From Streptomyces cyaneogriseus subsp. noncyanogenus (GTDB taxonomy: Bacteria; Actinomycetota; Actinomycetes; Streptomycetales; Streptomycetaceae): a stretch of 64,000 bases of DNA. Made by a program: the position numbers and the translations under genes. Location of the stretch: contig NZ_CP010849.1 in assembly GCF_000931445.1 (NCBI RefSeq), positions 4,774,001-4,838,000 of the forward strand, in the 5' to 3' direction. Every line of letters begins with the position of its first letter. Within the stretch, counting starts at the first letter, position 1. This document shows positions 26,273-34,601 of the stretch, piece after piece. The notes below the pieces were generated by a model, which was not told where the DNA came from, did not search any database, and worked only from the letters and a program-made list of their open reading frames with translations.

Positions 26273-27613
26273 GTGCCAGCAAGTGCAGCAAGTGCGATGA
26301 AGGCCCTCCGTGTGGCCGTCCTCGCGGATTCCGACACCCGGTGGAAATGGGGCGCGCTCACCGCGCAGCGCACCGCACCCCGGGGCACGGAACTCCGTCT
26401 GGACGGCTACCTCCTGCGGGGCCGCGCCACCCCCACCCCCCGCCAGCTCGACGAGGTCGGCGTCCGCGCCGACGCGCTCCGCGAGGTGACCGGCGTCGAG
26501 TTCCTGCGCACCATGGCGCGGGAGCCGTACGACGTCCTCGTCCTCGCCCTGGTCGGCGGCGGAGTGCAGGCCATGCTGCACGGCCTGAAGCGGGTGTGGG
26601 AGGACCGGGCCCACCGGCCCGTCGTCGTCACCGGCTACGTCGGCGTCGTCTACGAGAAGCTCGCCGACGGCCTGCTGCTGCGGCACGGCGCCGACCTCGT
26701 CCTCGCCAACTCCCGCCAGGACGCCGAGCGTTTCCGGGCGGTGTACGAGGGGGTGGGCGCCGACGCCTCCGCGGTCACCGAGGTCGCGCTGCCGTTCCTC
26801 GGCGGGACGCCCTACACCGGCGAGCACGACCCCTACACGGTCGTCTTCGCCGCCCAGCCCTCCGTGCCGGCCGGCCGCGCGGACCGCGCGTACCTGCTGG
26901 ACCGGCTGATCCGGCACGCCCGCCGCCACCCCGAGCGGGAGGTGCTGCTCAAGCTGCGCTCCAAGCCCGGCGAGCACACCACCCACATCGAGGAGCTGCC
27001 CTACCAGAAGCTGGCGCAGAAGGCCGAGCTGCCGCCCAACCTCCGCCTGGTCTACGGCAACATGGGCGAGGTCCTGGACCGCACCGACCTGCTGGTCACC
27101 GTCAGCTCCACGGCCGCCCTGGAGGCGCTGCACCGCCGCATCCCCACCGTCGTCCTCACCGACCTCGGCATCCGCGAGGCGCTCGGCAACCACCACTTCA
27201 CCGGCTCCGGCTGCCTGGCCTCCTGGGACCAGCTCGACGCCGGGCACCGGCCGGTGCCGGACGAGGAGTGGGTGGCGCGGCAGGGCGTCGCGGCCGTGGG
27301 CACCCCCTCGGCGGCGGGCTCGTACGCCACCGCCTTCGACGCCGCCCGCGAACGCATCGCCAAGCTGCTCGCCCGGCCCGGCGGCCTGCCCCCGCTGACC
27401 CCGTACTACACCCCCGTCACTGCCCCCGGCTATCTGCCCGGCATCCTCGCCCGCCACCACCTCGGCCCCGACGGCACCCCGCTGCCGGGCGCCCCCGCCG
27501 GCGAGAAGGAGCCCGGCCCCGTCCGGCAGATCGTCCGCCGCGCGGCCCGCGGCGCCTACCGGCACGGCGTGCAGCGCGTGGCGCCCGTCATCCGGCGGAT
27601 GGGGGAGCTGTGA
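26273..27613 (+). CDS. DUF6716-type putative glycosyltransferase
   Basis: 446 residues from the GTG at 26273, chosen because a -10 element sits 7 bases upstream; the ATG at 26297 (MKALRVAVLADSDTRWKWGA) is the alternative. GT-B-like features include VVVTGYVGVVYEKLADGLLL, ADLVLANSRQDAERF, EVLLKLRSKPGEHTTHIEEL and LLVTVSSTAALEALHRRIP, reminiscent of the HP and Ser/Thr motifs of capsule transferases. It is the first gene of an operon with the CMP-ulosonate synthetase and the NeuB-type synthase. Its donor and acceptor are unknown; a role in building the wall ulosonate polymer is inferred. Confidence 0.78.
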   Translation: MPASAASAMKALRVAVLADSDTRWKWGALTAQRTAPRGTELRLDGYLLRGRATPTPRQLDEVGVRADALREVTGVEFLRTMAREPYDVLVLALVGGGVQAMLHGLKRVWEDRAHRPVVVTGYVGVVYEKLADGLLLRHGADLVLANSRQDAERFRAVYEGVGADASAVTEVALPFLGGTPYTGEHDPYTVVFAAQPSVPAGRADRAYLLDRLIRHARRHPEREVLLKLRSKPGEHTTHIEELPYQKLAQKAELPPNLRLVYGNMGEVLDRTDLLVTVSSTAALEALHRRIPTVVLTDLGIREALGNHHFTGSGCLASWDQLDAGHRPVPDEEWVARQGVAAVGTPSAAGSYATAFDAARERIAKLLARPGGLPPLTPYYTPVTAPGYLPGILARHHLGPDGTPLPGAPAGEKEPGPVRQIVRRAARGAYRHGVQRVAPVIRRMGEL

Positions 27614-27654
27614 CCACCCCGGCCGCCCACCCCGCAGCACAAGGAGACCAGCTC

Positions 27655-29061
27655 ATGTCCACCCCGGAAGCGGAACCCGCGGCGCGGCGCGGCGCGGCGG
27701 TGCCCCGCGTGCTCGCGGTGATCCCCGCGCGCGGCGGCTCCAAGGGCGTGCCCGCCAAGAACCTCGCCCCCGTCGGCGGCGTGCCGCTGGTGGCCCGCGC
27801 CGTGCGCGAGTGCCGCGCCGCCCGCCTGGTGACCGACGTCGTCGTCTCCACCGACGACCGGGCCATCGCCGACGCCGCCCGCCGGGCCGGCGCCGAGATC
27901 GTGCTGCGGCCCGCCGCCATCGCCGGCGACACCGCCACCTCCGAGGCCGCCGTCCTGCACGCCATGGACGCCCACGAGGCCCTGCACGGCGCCCCCGTCG
28001 ACGTGGTGCTGCTGGTGCAGTGCACCAGCCCCTTCCTCACCCGCGAGGACGTCGACGGGGTGGCCGCCGCGGTCGCCGAGCAGGGCGCCGACACGGCGGT
28101 GACCGTGGCGCCGTTCCACGGCTTCCTCTGGCGCGACGCGGCCGGCGACCCGGACGCCGGCGACACCGCGGACGGGGGCGGCCGGGGCGTCAACCACGAC
28201 AAGTCCTTCCGCCCGCGCCGCCAGGACCGGCCGCAGGACCTGCTGGAGACCGGCGCCGCCTACGCCATGGACGCCTCCGGCTTCCGCACCCACCGGCACC
28301 GCTTCTTCGGCCGGACCGAGCTGGTGCGCACCGACCCGGCGCGGGTCCTGGAGATCGACGACCCGCACGACCTGGCCCGGGCCCGCGCGCTGGCGCCCCT
28401 GCTGGACGCGGCGCGCCCCGGCGCGCTGCCCACCGCCGCCGACGTCGACGCGGTCGTCCTCGACTTCGACGGCACCCAGACCGACGACCGGGTGCTGATC
28501 GACTCCGACGGGCGGGAGCTGGTCGCCGTGCACCGCGGCGACGGACTCGGCATCGCCGCGCTGCGCCGCAGCGGCCTGCGGATGCTGATCCTCTCCACCG
28601 AGGTCAACCCCGTCGTCGCCGCCCGCGCCCGCAAGCTGCGCATCCCGGTGCTGCACGGCGTCGACCGCAAGGACCTCGCGCTCCAGCGGTGGTGCGCGGA
28701 GCAGGGCGTCGACCCCGAGCGCGTGCTCTACGTCGGCAACGACGTCAACGACCTGCCGTGCTTCGCCCTGGCCGGCTGGCCGGTGGCGGTCGCCGGCGCC
28801 CACGACGCCGTACGCGGCGCCGCCCGCGCGGTCACCACCGTCCCCGGCGGCGAGGGCGCGATCCGGGAGATCGCCGGCTGGCTCCTGGGCCCCGGCCTCG
28901 ACACGCCCGGCACCCCCGGGACCGCCGCGGCGGCCCCCGAGACCGCCGCGGCCTCCCAGCCCTCCCAGCCCTCCGAATCCCCCGAGACGTCCGCCTCCCC
29001 GGCCGCTCCCGACCCCCTCCCCCCGCTCCCTCTCGAACCCCTCACCCAGTTCACCAAGTAA
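27655..29061 (+). CDS. CMP-acylneuraminate/Kdn cytidylyltransferase fused to a HAD phosphatase
   Basis: 468 residues from the ATG at 27655, with AAGGAG 9 bases upstream. The N-terminal 250 residues are a NeuA-type transferase: VLAVIPARGGSKGVPAKNLA (CTP loop), DVVVSTDDRAIADAARRAGA and LLVQCTSPFLTREDVDG. Residues about 260-415 are a KdsC-like HAD domain with DAVVLDFDGTQTDD (nucleophile Asp), ILSTEVNPVVAARA, RKDLALQRWC and LYVGNDVNDLPCFALAG. A 50-residue Pro/Ser/Ala tail ends the chain. One chain can therefore dephosphorylate an ulosonate-9-phosphate and activate the product with CTP. S. coelicolor has this gene in its teichulosonic acid region, from memory. Confidence 0.87.
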   Translation: MSTPEAEPAARRGAAVPRVLAVIPARGGSKGVPAKNLAPVGGVPLVARAVRECRAARLVTDVVVSTDDRAIADAARRAGAEIVLRPAAIAGDTATSEAAVLHAMDAHEALHGAPVDVVLLVQCTSPFLTREDVDGVAAAVAEQGADTAVTVAPFHGFLWRDAAGDPDAGDTADGGGRGVNHDKSFRPRRQDRPQDLLETGAAYAMDASGFRTHRHRFFGRTELVRTDPARVLEIDDPHDLARARALAPLLDAARPGALPTAADVDAVVLDFDGTQTDDRVLIDSDGRELVAVHRGDGLGIAALRRSGLRMLILSTEVNPVVAARARKLRIPVLHGVDRKDLALQRWCAEQGVDPERVLYVGNDVNDLPCFALAGWPVAVAGAHDAVRGAARAVTTVPGGEGAIREIAGWLLGPGLDTPGTPGTAAAAPETAAASQPSQPSESPETSASPAAPDPLPPLPLEPLTQFTK

Positions 29062-29074
29062 GGACCCCTTGATC

Positions 29075-30013
29075 ATGAGCACCGACTCCCGCATCCGCAC
29101 GCTCGGCTCGCGCGAGGCCGGCCCCGGCCGCCCCGTCTACGTCACCGGCGAGATCGGCATCAACCACAACGGCGACCTCGAGAACGCCTTCAAGCTGATC
29201 GACGTGGCCGCCGAGGCCGGCTGCGACGCCGTGAAGTTCCAGAAGCGGACGCCGGAGATCTGCACCCCGCGCGACCAGTGGGACATCGAGCGCGACACCC
29301 CCTGGGGCCGGATGACGTACATCGACTACCGCCACCGCGTGGAGTTCGGCGAGGACGAGTACCGCCAGATCGACGACTACTGCAAGACCAAGGGCATCGA
29401 CTGGTTCGCCTCCCCGTGGGACACCGAGGCCGTCGCCTTCCTGGAGAAGTTCGACGTCCCGGCCCACAAGGTGGCCTCCGCCTCCCTGACCGACGACGAG
29501 CTGCTGCGCGCCCTGCGCGCCACCGGCAAGACGATCATCCTCTCCACCGGCATGTCGACGCCGAAGCAGATCCGCCACGCCGTCGAGGTCCTGGGCAGCG
29601 ACAACATCCTCCTCTGCCACGCCACCTCCACCTACCCGGCCAAGGCCGAGGAGCTGAACCTCCGCGTGATCAACACGCTGGAGAAGGAGTACCCGAACGT
29701 CCCGATCGGCTACTCCGGCCACGAGACCGGCCTGCAGACCACCCTCGCCGCCGTCGCCCTGGGCGCCTGCTTCGTCGAGCGCCACATCACCCTCGACCGC
29801 GCCATGTGGGGCTCCGACCAGGCCGCCTCCGTCGAGCCGCAGGGCCTCACGCGCCTGGTCCGCGACATCCGCACCATCGAGGAGGCGCTCGGCGACGGCG
29901 TGAAGAAGGTCTACGACTCCGAGCTCGGCCCCATGAAGAAGCTGCGCCGGGTCCCCGGCGTCGTCGCCGAGGCGGAGATCGCCACGGCGGCGGGCGAGCC
30001 GGTCTCCGTCTGA
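29075..30013 (+). CDS. neuB: N-acetylneuraminate/Kdn synthase (NeuB family)
   Basis: 312 residues from the ATG at 29075. TIM-barrel motifs: VTGEIGINHNGDLENAFKLI, CDAVKFQKRTPEICTPRDQW, DWFASPWDTEAVAFLEKF, TGKTIILSTGMSTPKQIRHA, ILLCHATSTYPAKAEELNL, YSGHETGLQTTLAAVALGAC and VERHITLDRAMWGSDQAAS. It condenses phosphoenolpyruvate with a six-carbon sugar to a nine-carbon ulosonic acid. The SAF (antifreeze-like) C-terminal domain is absent, as in shorter Kdn/Neu5Ac-9-phosphate-type synthases. No NeuC-type epimerase is nearby, which favours a mannose-6-phosphate substrate and Kdn over sialic acid (inference). Confidence 0.9.
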   Translation: MSTDSRIRTLGSREAGPGRPVYVTGEIGINHNGDLENAFKLIDVAAEAGCDAVKFQKRTPEICTPRDQWDIERDTPWGRMTYIDYRHRVEFGEDEYRQIDDYCKTKGIDWFASPWDTEAVAFLEKFDVPAHKVASASLTDDELLRALRATGKTIILSTGMSTPKQIRHAVEVLGSDNILLCHATSTYPAKAEELNLRVINTLEKEYPNVPIGYSGHETGLQTTLAAVALGACFVERHITLDRAMWGSDQAASVEPQGLTRLVRDIRTIEEALGDGVKKVYDSELGPMKKLRRVPGVVAEAEIATAAGEPVSV

Positions 30014-30064
30014 CCCCGCCCACCCCCCTCTCCCCACGCCCTACGACGGGACGGTCGTACGCCG

Positions 30065-31132
30065 ATGAGCCCCCGCGCCGGGAATGCCGGCCCCCACACT
30101 CTCGCCTTCGTCGAGAGCCCGGTACAGCTCCTGAACGTGCTGGAGTGGGCGCACCTGCACGCGCCCGGCGCGGGACTCGCCCTGGTGGTGCTGTCGCCCG
30201 TCGACCCGATGACCCGGGGCCAGCTCCGCCGCATGGCCGAGCTGGCCCGCCGGGAGGGCCACGAGGTCCGCTGGGAGGAGGCGCGCGGCGGTGCCGCGGC
30301 CCCCTTCCACACGGTGGGGGGCCTGATGGGCCCCCTGCGCCGCGCCGAGCGGATCGTGATGGGGGACCCCTTCTCCCGCTATGTGCAGCTCCTGCTGACC
30401 ATCACCCGCGCCCGCGAGCTGGTCGTCGTCGACGACGGCACCGCCACCATGGAGTTCGTCACCCAGCTCGCCCGCGGCGAGCGCCTGGTGCGCTGGCACC
30501 GCAAGGGCAGCCGCCCCGGCCCCCGCGACCTGCTGTTCGCGCCGGTCTCCTCCGCCGCCCGCCGCAGGCTGACCCCGTCCCGGGGCCGCCGGGTGGCGGT
30601 CTTCTCCGCCATGCCGATCGAGCAGGCCCCCGACGGGGTCACGGTCACCGCCAACGCCTTCGCCTGGACCCGCGCCCGCTTCGGCCCGCCCCGCCTGACC
30701 AAGGGCGCCGACATGGTGGGCACCTCGCTGGTCGAGACGGGCGTCGTGGACGGCGACCGGTACGTGGCCGCCGTCCGGGAGCTGGCGAAGCGGCACGGCG
30801 CCACCCGCTACTTCGCCCACCGGCGCGAGAGCGCCGAGAAACTCCATCGGCTGGCCGTGGAGACCGGCCTCCAGATCGTCCGCCCCGACCTGCCCCTGGA
30901 GCTGATCGCCCGCCGCGGCCCCATCGGCCGCACCGTCCTCAGCTTCCCCTCCACGGTCGTCCACACCCTGCCCCTGGCCCTGTCCGGTACGGAGGTGAAG
31001 GTCGCCGTCTGCGACATCGACCCGGCCTGGCTGACCCAGCACGCCTCGCCGCGCGCCCAGGGCTTCCTGTCCGGTGTGACGGGCTCGGCCCGGGACGTGC
31101 ACCGCCTGGCGGCGGTGGCGATCGCCCGGTAG
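30065..31132 (+). CDS. GT52/sialyltransferase-like protein, ulosonate operon
   Basis: 355 residues from the ATG at 30065. The beginning HTLAFVESPVQLLNVLEWAH matches the start of lipooligosaccharide sialyltransferase-like GT-B proteins. ELVVVDDGTATMEFVTQLA (Asp-Asp-Gly motif), RYFAHRRESAEKLHRL and RTVLSFPSTVVHTLPLAL fit the donor-side and Ser/Thr motifs of that group. It follows the NeuB-type gene by 51 bases and closes the operon. It is the best candidate for adding the first ulosonate residue (inference). Confidence 0.75.
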   Translation: MSPRAGNAGPHTLAFVESPVQLLNVLEWAHLHAPGAGLALVVLSPVDPMTRGQLRRMAELARREGHEVRWEEARGGAAAPFHTVGGLMGPLRRAERIVMGDPFSRYVQLLLTITRARELVVVDDGTATMEFVTQLARGERLVRWHRKGSRPGPRDLLFAPVSSAARRRLTPSRGRRVAVFSAMPIEQAPDGVTVTANAFAWTRARFGPPRLTKGADMVGTSLVETGVVDGDRYVAAVRELAKRHGATRYFAHRRESAEKLHRLAVETGLQIVRPDLPLELIARRGPIGRTVLSFPSTVVHTLPLALSGTEVKVAVCDIDPAWLTQHASPRAQGFLSGVTGSARDVHRLAAVAIAR

Positions 31133-31586
31133 AGCCGCCGGCCGGGTGCGGTCGGACCCCGGCGCCGAAACGGGTGGCTTCCCGGGCGAGGCGGCCGATA
31201 TGACTCTTTTCACGCTATTTACCAACAGAGGCGAACATCACACTCTTCACCCTGATCTGACCGCATAAGTGCAGGCTGCACCCTCCGTCGGGCCGGCCCG
31301 GCGCGGCTCCCGCCGCCGGGCCCGCGCGTCCGCCTGACGAGCGCGGACGCGTGGGCCGGGCGGGACGTGGTATCCGTGAGAAGGACGGGTGCAGGGAGCG
31401 GGGGCGGTCGCCGCTTCCCATGGATCAGGAGATCCACTTGAAGGTGAAAACCGGCGAGTGTACCCAAGACATTCGACAGATATGCGTGGGGCGACCAGAT
31501 TTTCTTCCCCTAAGGGGCTGAACTTTTGTCGATCGCGGGTCAACCGGCCGCCTGGGCGTCCTACCCTTCAGAGGGTGAAGCAACTG
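31133..31586. other. Intergenic region upstream of the M20 amidohydrolase
   Basis: 454 bases without a gene. The first part is GC-rich; 31195-31270 and 31430-31540 are richer in A+T. A short palindrome cccctaagggg lies at about 31506-31516. TACCCT at about 31562 could be the -10 box of the downstream gene. I see no riboswitch or small RNA I can defend. Confidence 0.45.
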
Positions 31587-32828
31587 ATGTCCCCAGAGTC
31601 CGAGGTCGACCTTCCCGGAGAAGCCCTGCTTCCCGGCGCGCTGCCCGAGGCACTGCGCGCCGAGCTCGTCGCCTTCCGCCGCGACCTGCACATGCACCCC
31701 GAGCTGGGCAACCAGGAGTTCCGCACCACCGCAGCGATCAAGGAACGGCTGGAGAAGGCGGGCCTGGCACCGCGCGTACTCCCCGCCGGCACCGGGCTCA
31801 TCTGCGACATCGGCGTCGGGGGAGGGGAGGGCCCCGGCGGCGCGGGCGGCCCCGGCATACTCGCCCTGCGGGCCGACATCGACGCCCTGCCCATCCCCGA
31901 CACCAAGAGCGACTGCCCGTACCGGTCGACGGTGCCGGACCGGGCGCACGCCTGCGGGCACGACGTGCACACCACCGTCGTCCTCGGCGCCGGTCTCGTC
32001 CTCGCGGAGCTGCACCGCCAGGGGCTGCTGCACCGGCCGGTGCGCATGATCTTCCAGCCGGCTGAGGAGGTGCTGCCCGGCGGCGCCGCCGAAGCGATCG
32101 AGGCCGGGGCGCTGGAGGGGGTCCGCCGGATCCTCGCCGTCCACTGCGACCCGCGGGTGGACGCCGGGCGCATCGGGCTGCGCGAGGGCCCCATCACCTC
32201 CGCCTGCGACCGGCTGGAGATCGCGCTCGACGGCCCCGGCGGCCACACCGCGCGCCCCCACCTCACCACCGATCTGGTCACCGCCGCCGCCCGGGTCGTC
32301 GCCGACGTCCCCGCGCTGGTCTCCCGGCGCATCGACAGCCGCAGCGGCCTCGCCGTCACCTGGGGCCGGATCGAGTCCGGGCACGCCCCGAACGTCATCC
32401 CGCAACACGCCGAGCTGGCCGGTACGGTGCGCTGCCTCGACCTGGACGCCTGGCGGCAGGCGCCCGACATCGTGGTCGCGGCGATCGACGAGATCGCCAA
32501 CCTGTACCGCGCCAAGTCCGAGATCACCTACGTCCGGGGCGTCCCGCCGGTCGTCAACCACCCGGACGCCACCGAGCTGCTGCGAGAGGCGATGACCGCC
32601 CGGCGCGGCGTGGAGTCGATCGAGGGCACCGAGCAGAGCCTGGGCGGTGAGGACTTCTCCTGGTACCTGGAGCGGGTGCCCGGCGCCATGGCCCGGCTCG
32701 GCGTCCGCCCGCCCGGCGAGCGCACCGTCCGCGACCTGCACCAGGGCGACTTCGACGTGGACGAACACGCCATCACCGTCGGCGTGGAGCTGTTCACCGC
32801 CGCCGCCCTCCTCGACGCCCTCGGCTGA
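31587..32828 (+). CDS. M20-family amidohydrolase/aminoacylase
   Basis: 413 residues from the ATG at 31587; a GTG at 31575 is possible. Metal-binding and catalytic motifs are present: RRDLHMHPELGNQEFRTTAA, LALRADIDALPI, AHACGHDVHTTVVLGAGLVL (two ligands), MIFQPAEEVLPGGAAEAIEA, GPGGHTARP in the dimerisation domain, and EQSLGGEDFSWYLE near the end. Family members hydrolyse N-acyl or amide bonds with two divalent metals in the cytoplasm. It precedes the nucleoside-transport operon, but the CTACGCGCG palindrome seen there is not found upstream of this gene. Confidence 0.88.
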   Translation: MSPESEVDLPGEALLPGALPEALRAELVAFRRDLHMHPELGNQEFRTTAAIKERLEKAGLAPRVLPAGTGLICDIGVGGGEGPGGAGGPGILALRADIDALPIPDTKSDCPYRSTVPDRAHACGHDVHTTVVLGAGLVLAELHRQGLLHRPVRMIFQPAEEVLPGGAAEAIEAGALEGVRRILAVHCDPRVDAGRIGLREGPITSACDRLEIALDGPGGHTARPHLTTDLVTAAARVVADVPALVSRRIDSRSGLAVTWGRIESGHAPNVIPQHAELAGTVRCLDLDAWRQAPDIVVAAIDEIANLYRAKSEITYVRGVPPVVNHPDATELLREAMTARRGVESIEGTEQSLGGEDFSWYLERVPGAMARLGVRPPGERTVRDLHQGDFDVDEHAITVGVELFTAAALLDALG

Positions 32829-32835
32829 CCGCACC

Positions 32836-32863
32836 CGGCCCTCCCGGCGGTCGCCGGGCGGGC
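32836..32863 (+). terminator. Hairpin after the amidohydrolase gene
   Basis: A 13-base arm (32836-32848) pairs with 32851-32863 with one mismatch. It starts 7 bases after the stop codon. Confidence 0.5.
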
Positions 32864-33011
32864 CGGCCCCTCTCACCGCCCTTCCCCGCCTCTCCCTGCC
32901 CTCGCCCCCTTCGTGGCCGTTCGTGGCCCTTCGAACCGCTGGTTCACCAGGGCGTAACCGGCCACCGGCACGAATGGATAACGGCCCCGGGGAACCCCGT
33001 TCCCAGGGGTT

Positions 33012-33024
33012 TCTACGCGCGTTA
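33012..33024. promoter_or_regulatory. Nucleoside-regulon operator, bmpA copy 1
   Basis: TCTACGCGCGTTA, a near-perfect copy of the palindrome CTACGCGCGTAG, 54 bases before the lipoprotein start. The next bases form TAATGT, a plausible -10 box, so a bound repressor would block it. The same 20 bases (tctacgcgcgttaatgtgcg) occur before the second lipoprotein gene. Confidence 0.75.
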
Positions 33025-33078
33025 ATGTGCGCCGAACCGAGCACCCGCTGCGGGGTTTTGGAGAATGGGGAACTTCAG

Positions 33079-34131
33079 ATGCGCCGGATATCGAGACTGA
33101 CCCGCGCCGCGGTGGGGGTCGCGTCGCTCGCCCTCGCCGCCACCGCCTGCGGTGGCACGAGCAGCGAGAAGGACAGCGTCGACAGCGGCACGAAGGGCGG
33201 CAAGGGTCTCGCCATCGCCTACGACATCGGCGGCCGGGGCGACCAGTCCTTCAACGACGCCGCCTACGCCGGCCTGGAGCGGGCGAAGAAGGAGTTCGGC
33301 TACGCCACCGCCGACATCGAGCCCACCGAGGGCGAGACCGACGCCGACAAGGAGCAGCGCCTGGCGTCGCTGGCCCGCCAGGGCCACAACCCCGTCATCG
33401 GCGTCGGGTTCGCCTACGGCCCGGCGATGAAGGCCGTGGCCGCCAAGTACCCGAAGACCACCTTCGGCATCGTCGACTCCGTGGTCGAGGGCAAGAACGT
33501 CGCCTCGCTCGTCTTCGCCGAGGAACAGGCGTCCTACCTCGCCGGGGTGGCCGCCGCGAAGGCCACCAAGACGAAGACGGTCGGCTTCGTGGGCGGTGTG
33601 GACGTGCCGCTCATCCACAAGTTCGAGGCCGGCTTCGAGCAGGGCGTGAAGGAGACCGACCCCCAGGTGAAGGTCGTCTCCCAGTACCTGACGCAGACCG
33701 CCGAGGAGGGCGGCTTCTCCAGCCCGGACAAGGGCAGGGCCGCCGCCGAGGGCCAGATCGAGAAGAAGGCCGACGTCGTCTACCACGCCGCCGGCCTGTC
33801 CGGGCAGGGCGTGATCGAGGCCGCCGCCAAGGCCGGGGTCTGGGCGATCGGCGTCGACTCCGACCAGTACCAGCAGGAAGCCCTCGCCAAGTACAAGGAC
33901 CGCATCCTGACCTCGGCGACCAAGGACGTCGGCGGCTCGGTGTACGCCCTGGCGAAGTCCGTGAAGGACGGCAAGCCGCTCACCGGCACCCAGACCTTCG
34001 ACCTGAAGGTCGACGGCGTCGGCCTGACCGAGACCAACCCGCGGTTCGCCGCCGTCCCGGGCCTGAAGGACGCCGTCGCGAAGGCGAAGGCCGGCATCAT
34101 CGACGGCTCGATCAAGGTCCGGACCGAATAA
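33079..34131 (+). CDS. bmpA: BmpA-family nucleoside-binding lipoprotein, copy 1
   Basis: 350 residues from the ATG at 33079. A lipoprotein signal ends in SLALAATAC, with the cysteine as lipid anchor. The PBP1-like fold of the Bmp family is clear: GLAIAYDIGGRGDQSFNDAA, YPKTTFGIVDSVV, VGFVGGVDVPLIHKFEAGFE, YHAAGLSGQGVIEAAAKAGV and WAIGVDSDQYQQEAL. It captures nucleosides outside the membrane for the ABC transporter encoded from 35858. The neighbour at 34602 is a close paralogue. The operator at 33012 lies in its promoter. Confidence 0.9.
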   Translation: MRRISRLTRAAVGVASLALAATACGGTSSEKDSVDSGTKGGKGLAIAYDIGGRGDQSFNDAAYAGLERAKKEFGYATADIEPTEGETDADKEQRLASLARQGHNPVIGVGFAYGPAMKAVAAKYPKTTFGIVDSVVEGKNVASLVFAEEQASYLAGVAAAKATKTKTVGFVGGVDVPLIHKFEAGFEQGVKETDPQVKVVSQYLTQTAEEGGFSSPDKGRAAAEGQIEKKADVVYHAAGLSGQGVIEAAAKAGVWAIGVDSDQYQQEALAKYKDRILTSATKDVGGSVYALAKSVKDGKPLTGTQTFDLKVDGVGLTETNPRFAAVPGLKDAVAKAKAGIIDGSIKVRTE

Positions 34132-34372
34132 CCCCTACGGCGGGGCCGCCGGGCCGGTGAGCACCGGGGCGGGGCCCCACCCGGCCCGGGCGAGACCCTG
34201 CCCGCCCGGGCCGGGCTGCCTGCCCCGCCGGACCCCGGCTCGTACGATCTCCCGCCCGGCCTCGGACGCCGTACCACCCCACCCCGTACGCCTCGCCGGC
34301 CCGTCCCCGTCGCCCGTCCGCGACTCCCCGCCGTACCGGCCGAACGAATGAAACCGGCCGAACGCCAACGAA

Positions 34373-34412
34373 ACGGACGGTCACCCGCGGTATCCACGCG
34401 GTGGCCGTCCGT
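34373..34412 (+). terminator. Long hairpin after the first lipoprotein gene
   Basis: The arms acggacgg and ccgtccgt close a nearly complete extended stem (tcacccgcg with cgcggtgg) around the loop gtatcca. It probably ends the first bmpA transcript and isolates the second promoter. Confidence 0.65.
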
Positions 34413-34527
34413 CCCCCCGGTCACCCCCCGCCACCCTTCCTTTGCGGTCGGCAACGCGCGGCGCGCCGTGTGCGGGCGGTTGGCCACGGGCGGATAACAA
34501 GGTGGACAGAAGGGGTTTTCAGGCAGG

Positions 34528-34540
34528 TCTACGCGCGTTA
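34528..34540. promoter_or_regulatory. Nucleoside-regulon operator, bmpA copy 2
   Basis: TCTACGCGCGTTA, identical to the site before copy 1. TTTTCA lies 17 bases before TAATGT (34540-34545 region), so the site sits between the -35-like and -10-like boxes. That position fits repression. Confidence 0.75.
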
Positions 34541-34601
34541 ATGTGCGGCGGAGTCAGCGCCGATGCCGAACCGTCCGGCGCTAGCACGACAGGAGCACCA
34601 C

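Larger units (their letters stand above)
34132..34601. other. Intergenic region between the two lipoprotein genes
   Basis: 470 bases without a supportable gene. It holds the hairpin at 34373-34412, the operator at 34528-34540 with its TAATGT -10-like box, and the AGGAG ribosome site before the second lipoprotein gene. The first 240 bases are GC-rich with no clear structure. Confidence 0.6.

Noticed and set aside
31200..31586. Riboswitch or small RNA before the M20 gene
   Set aside because: Only short palindromes and an A+T-rich stretch are visible; nothing matches a known class.
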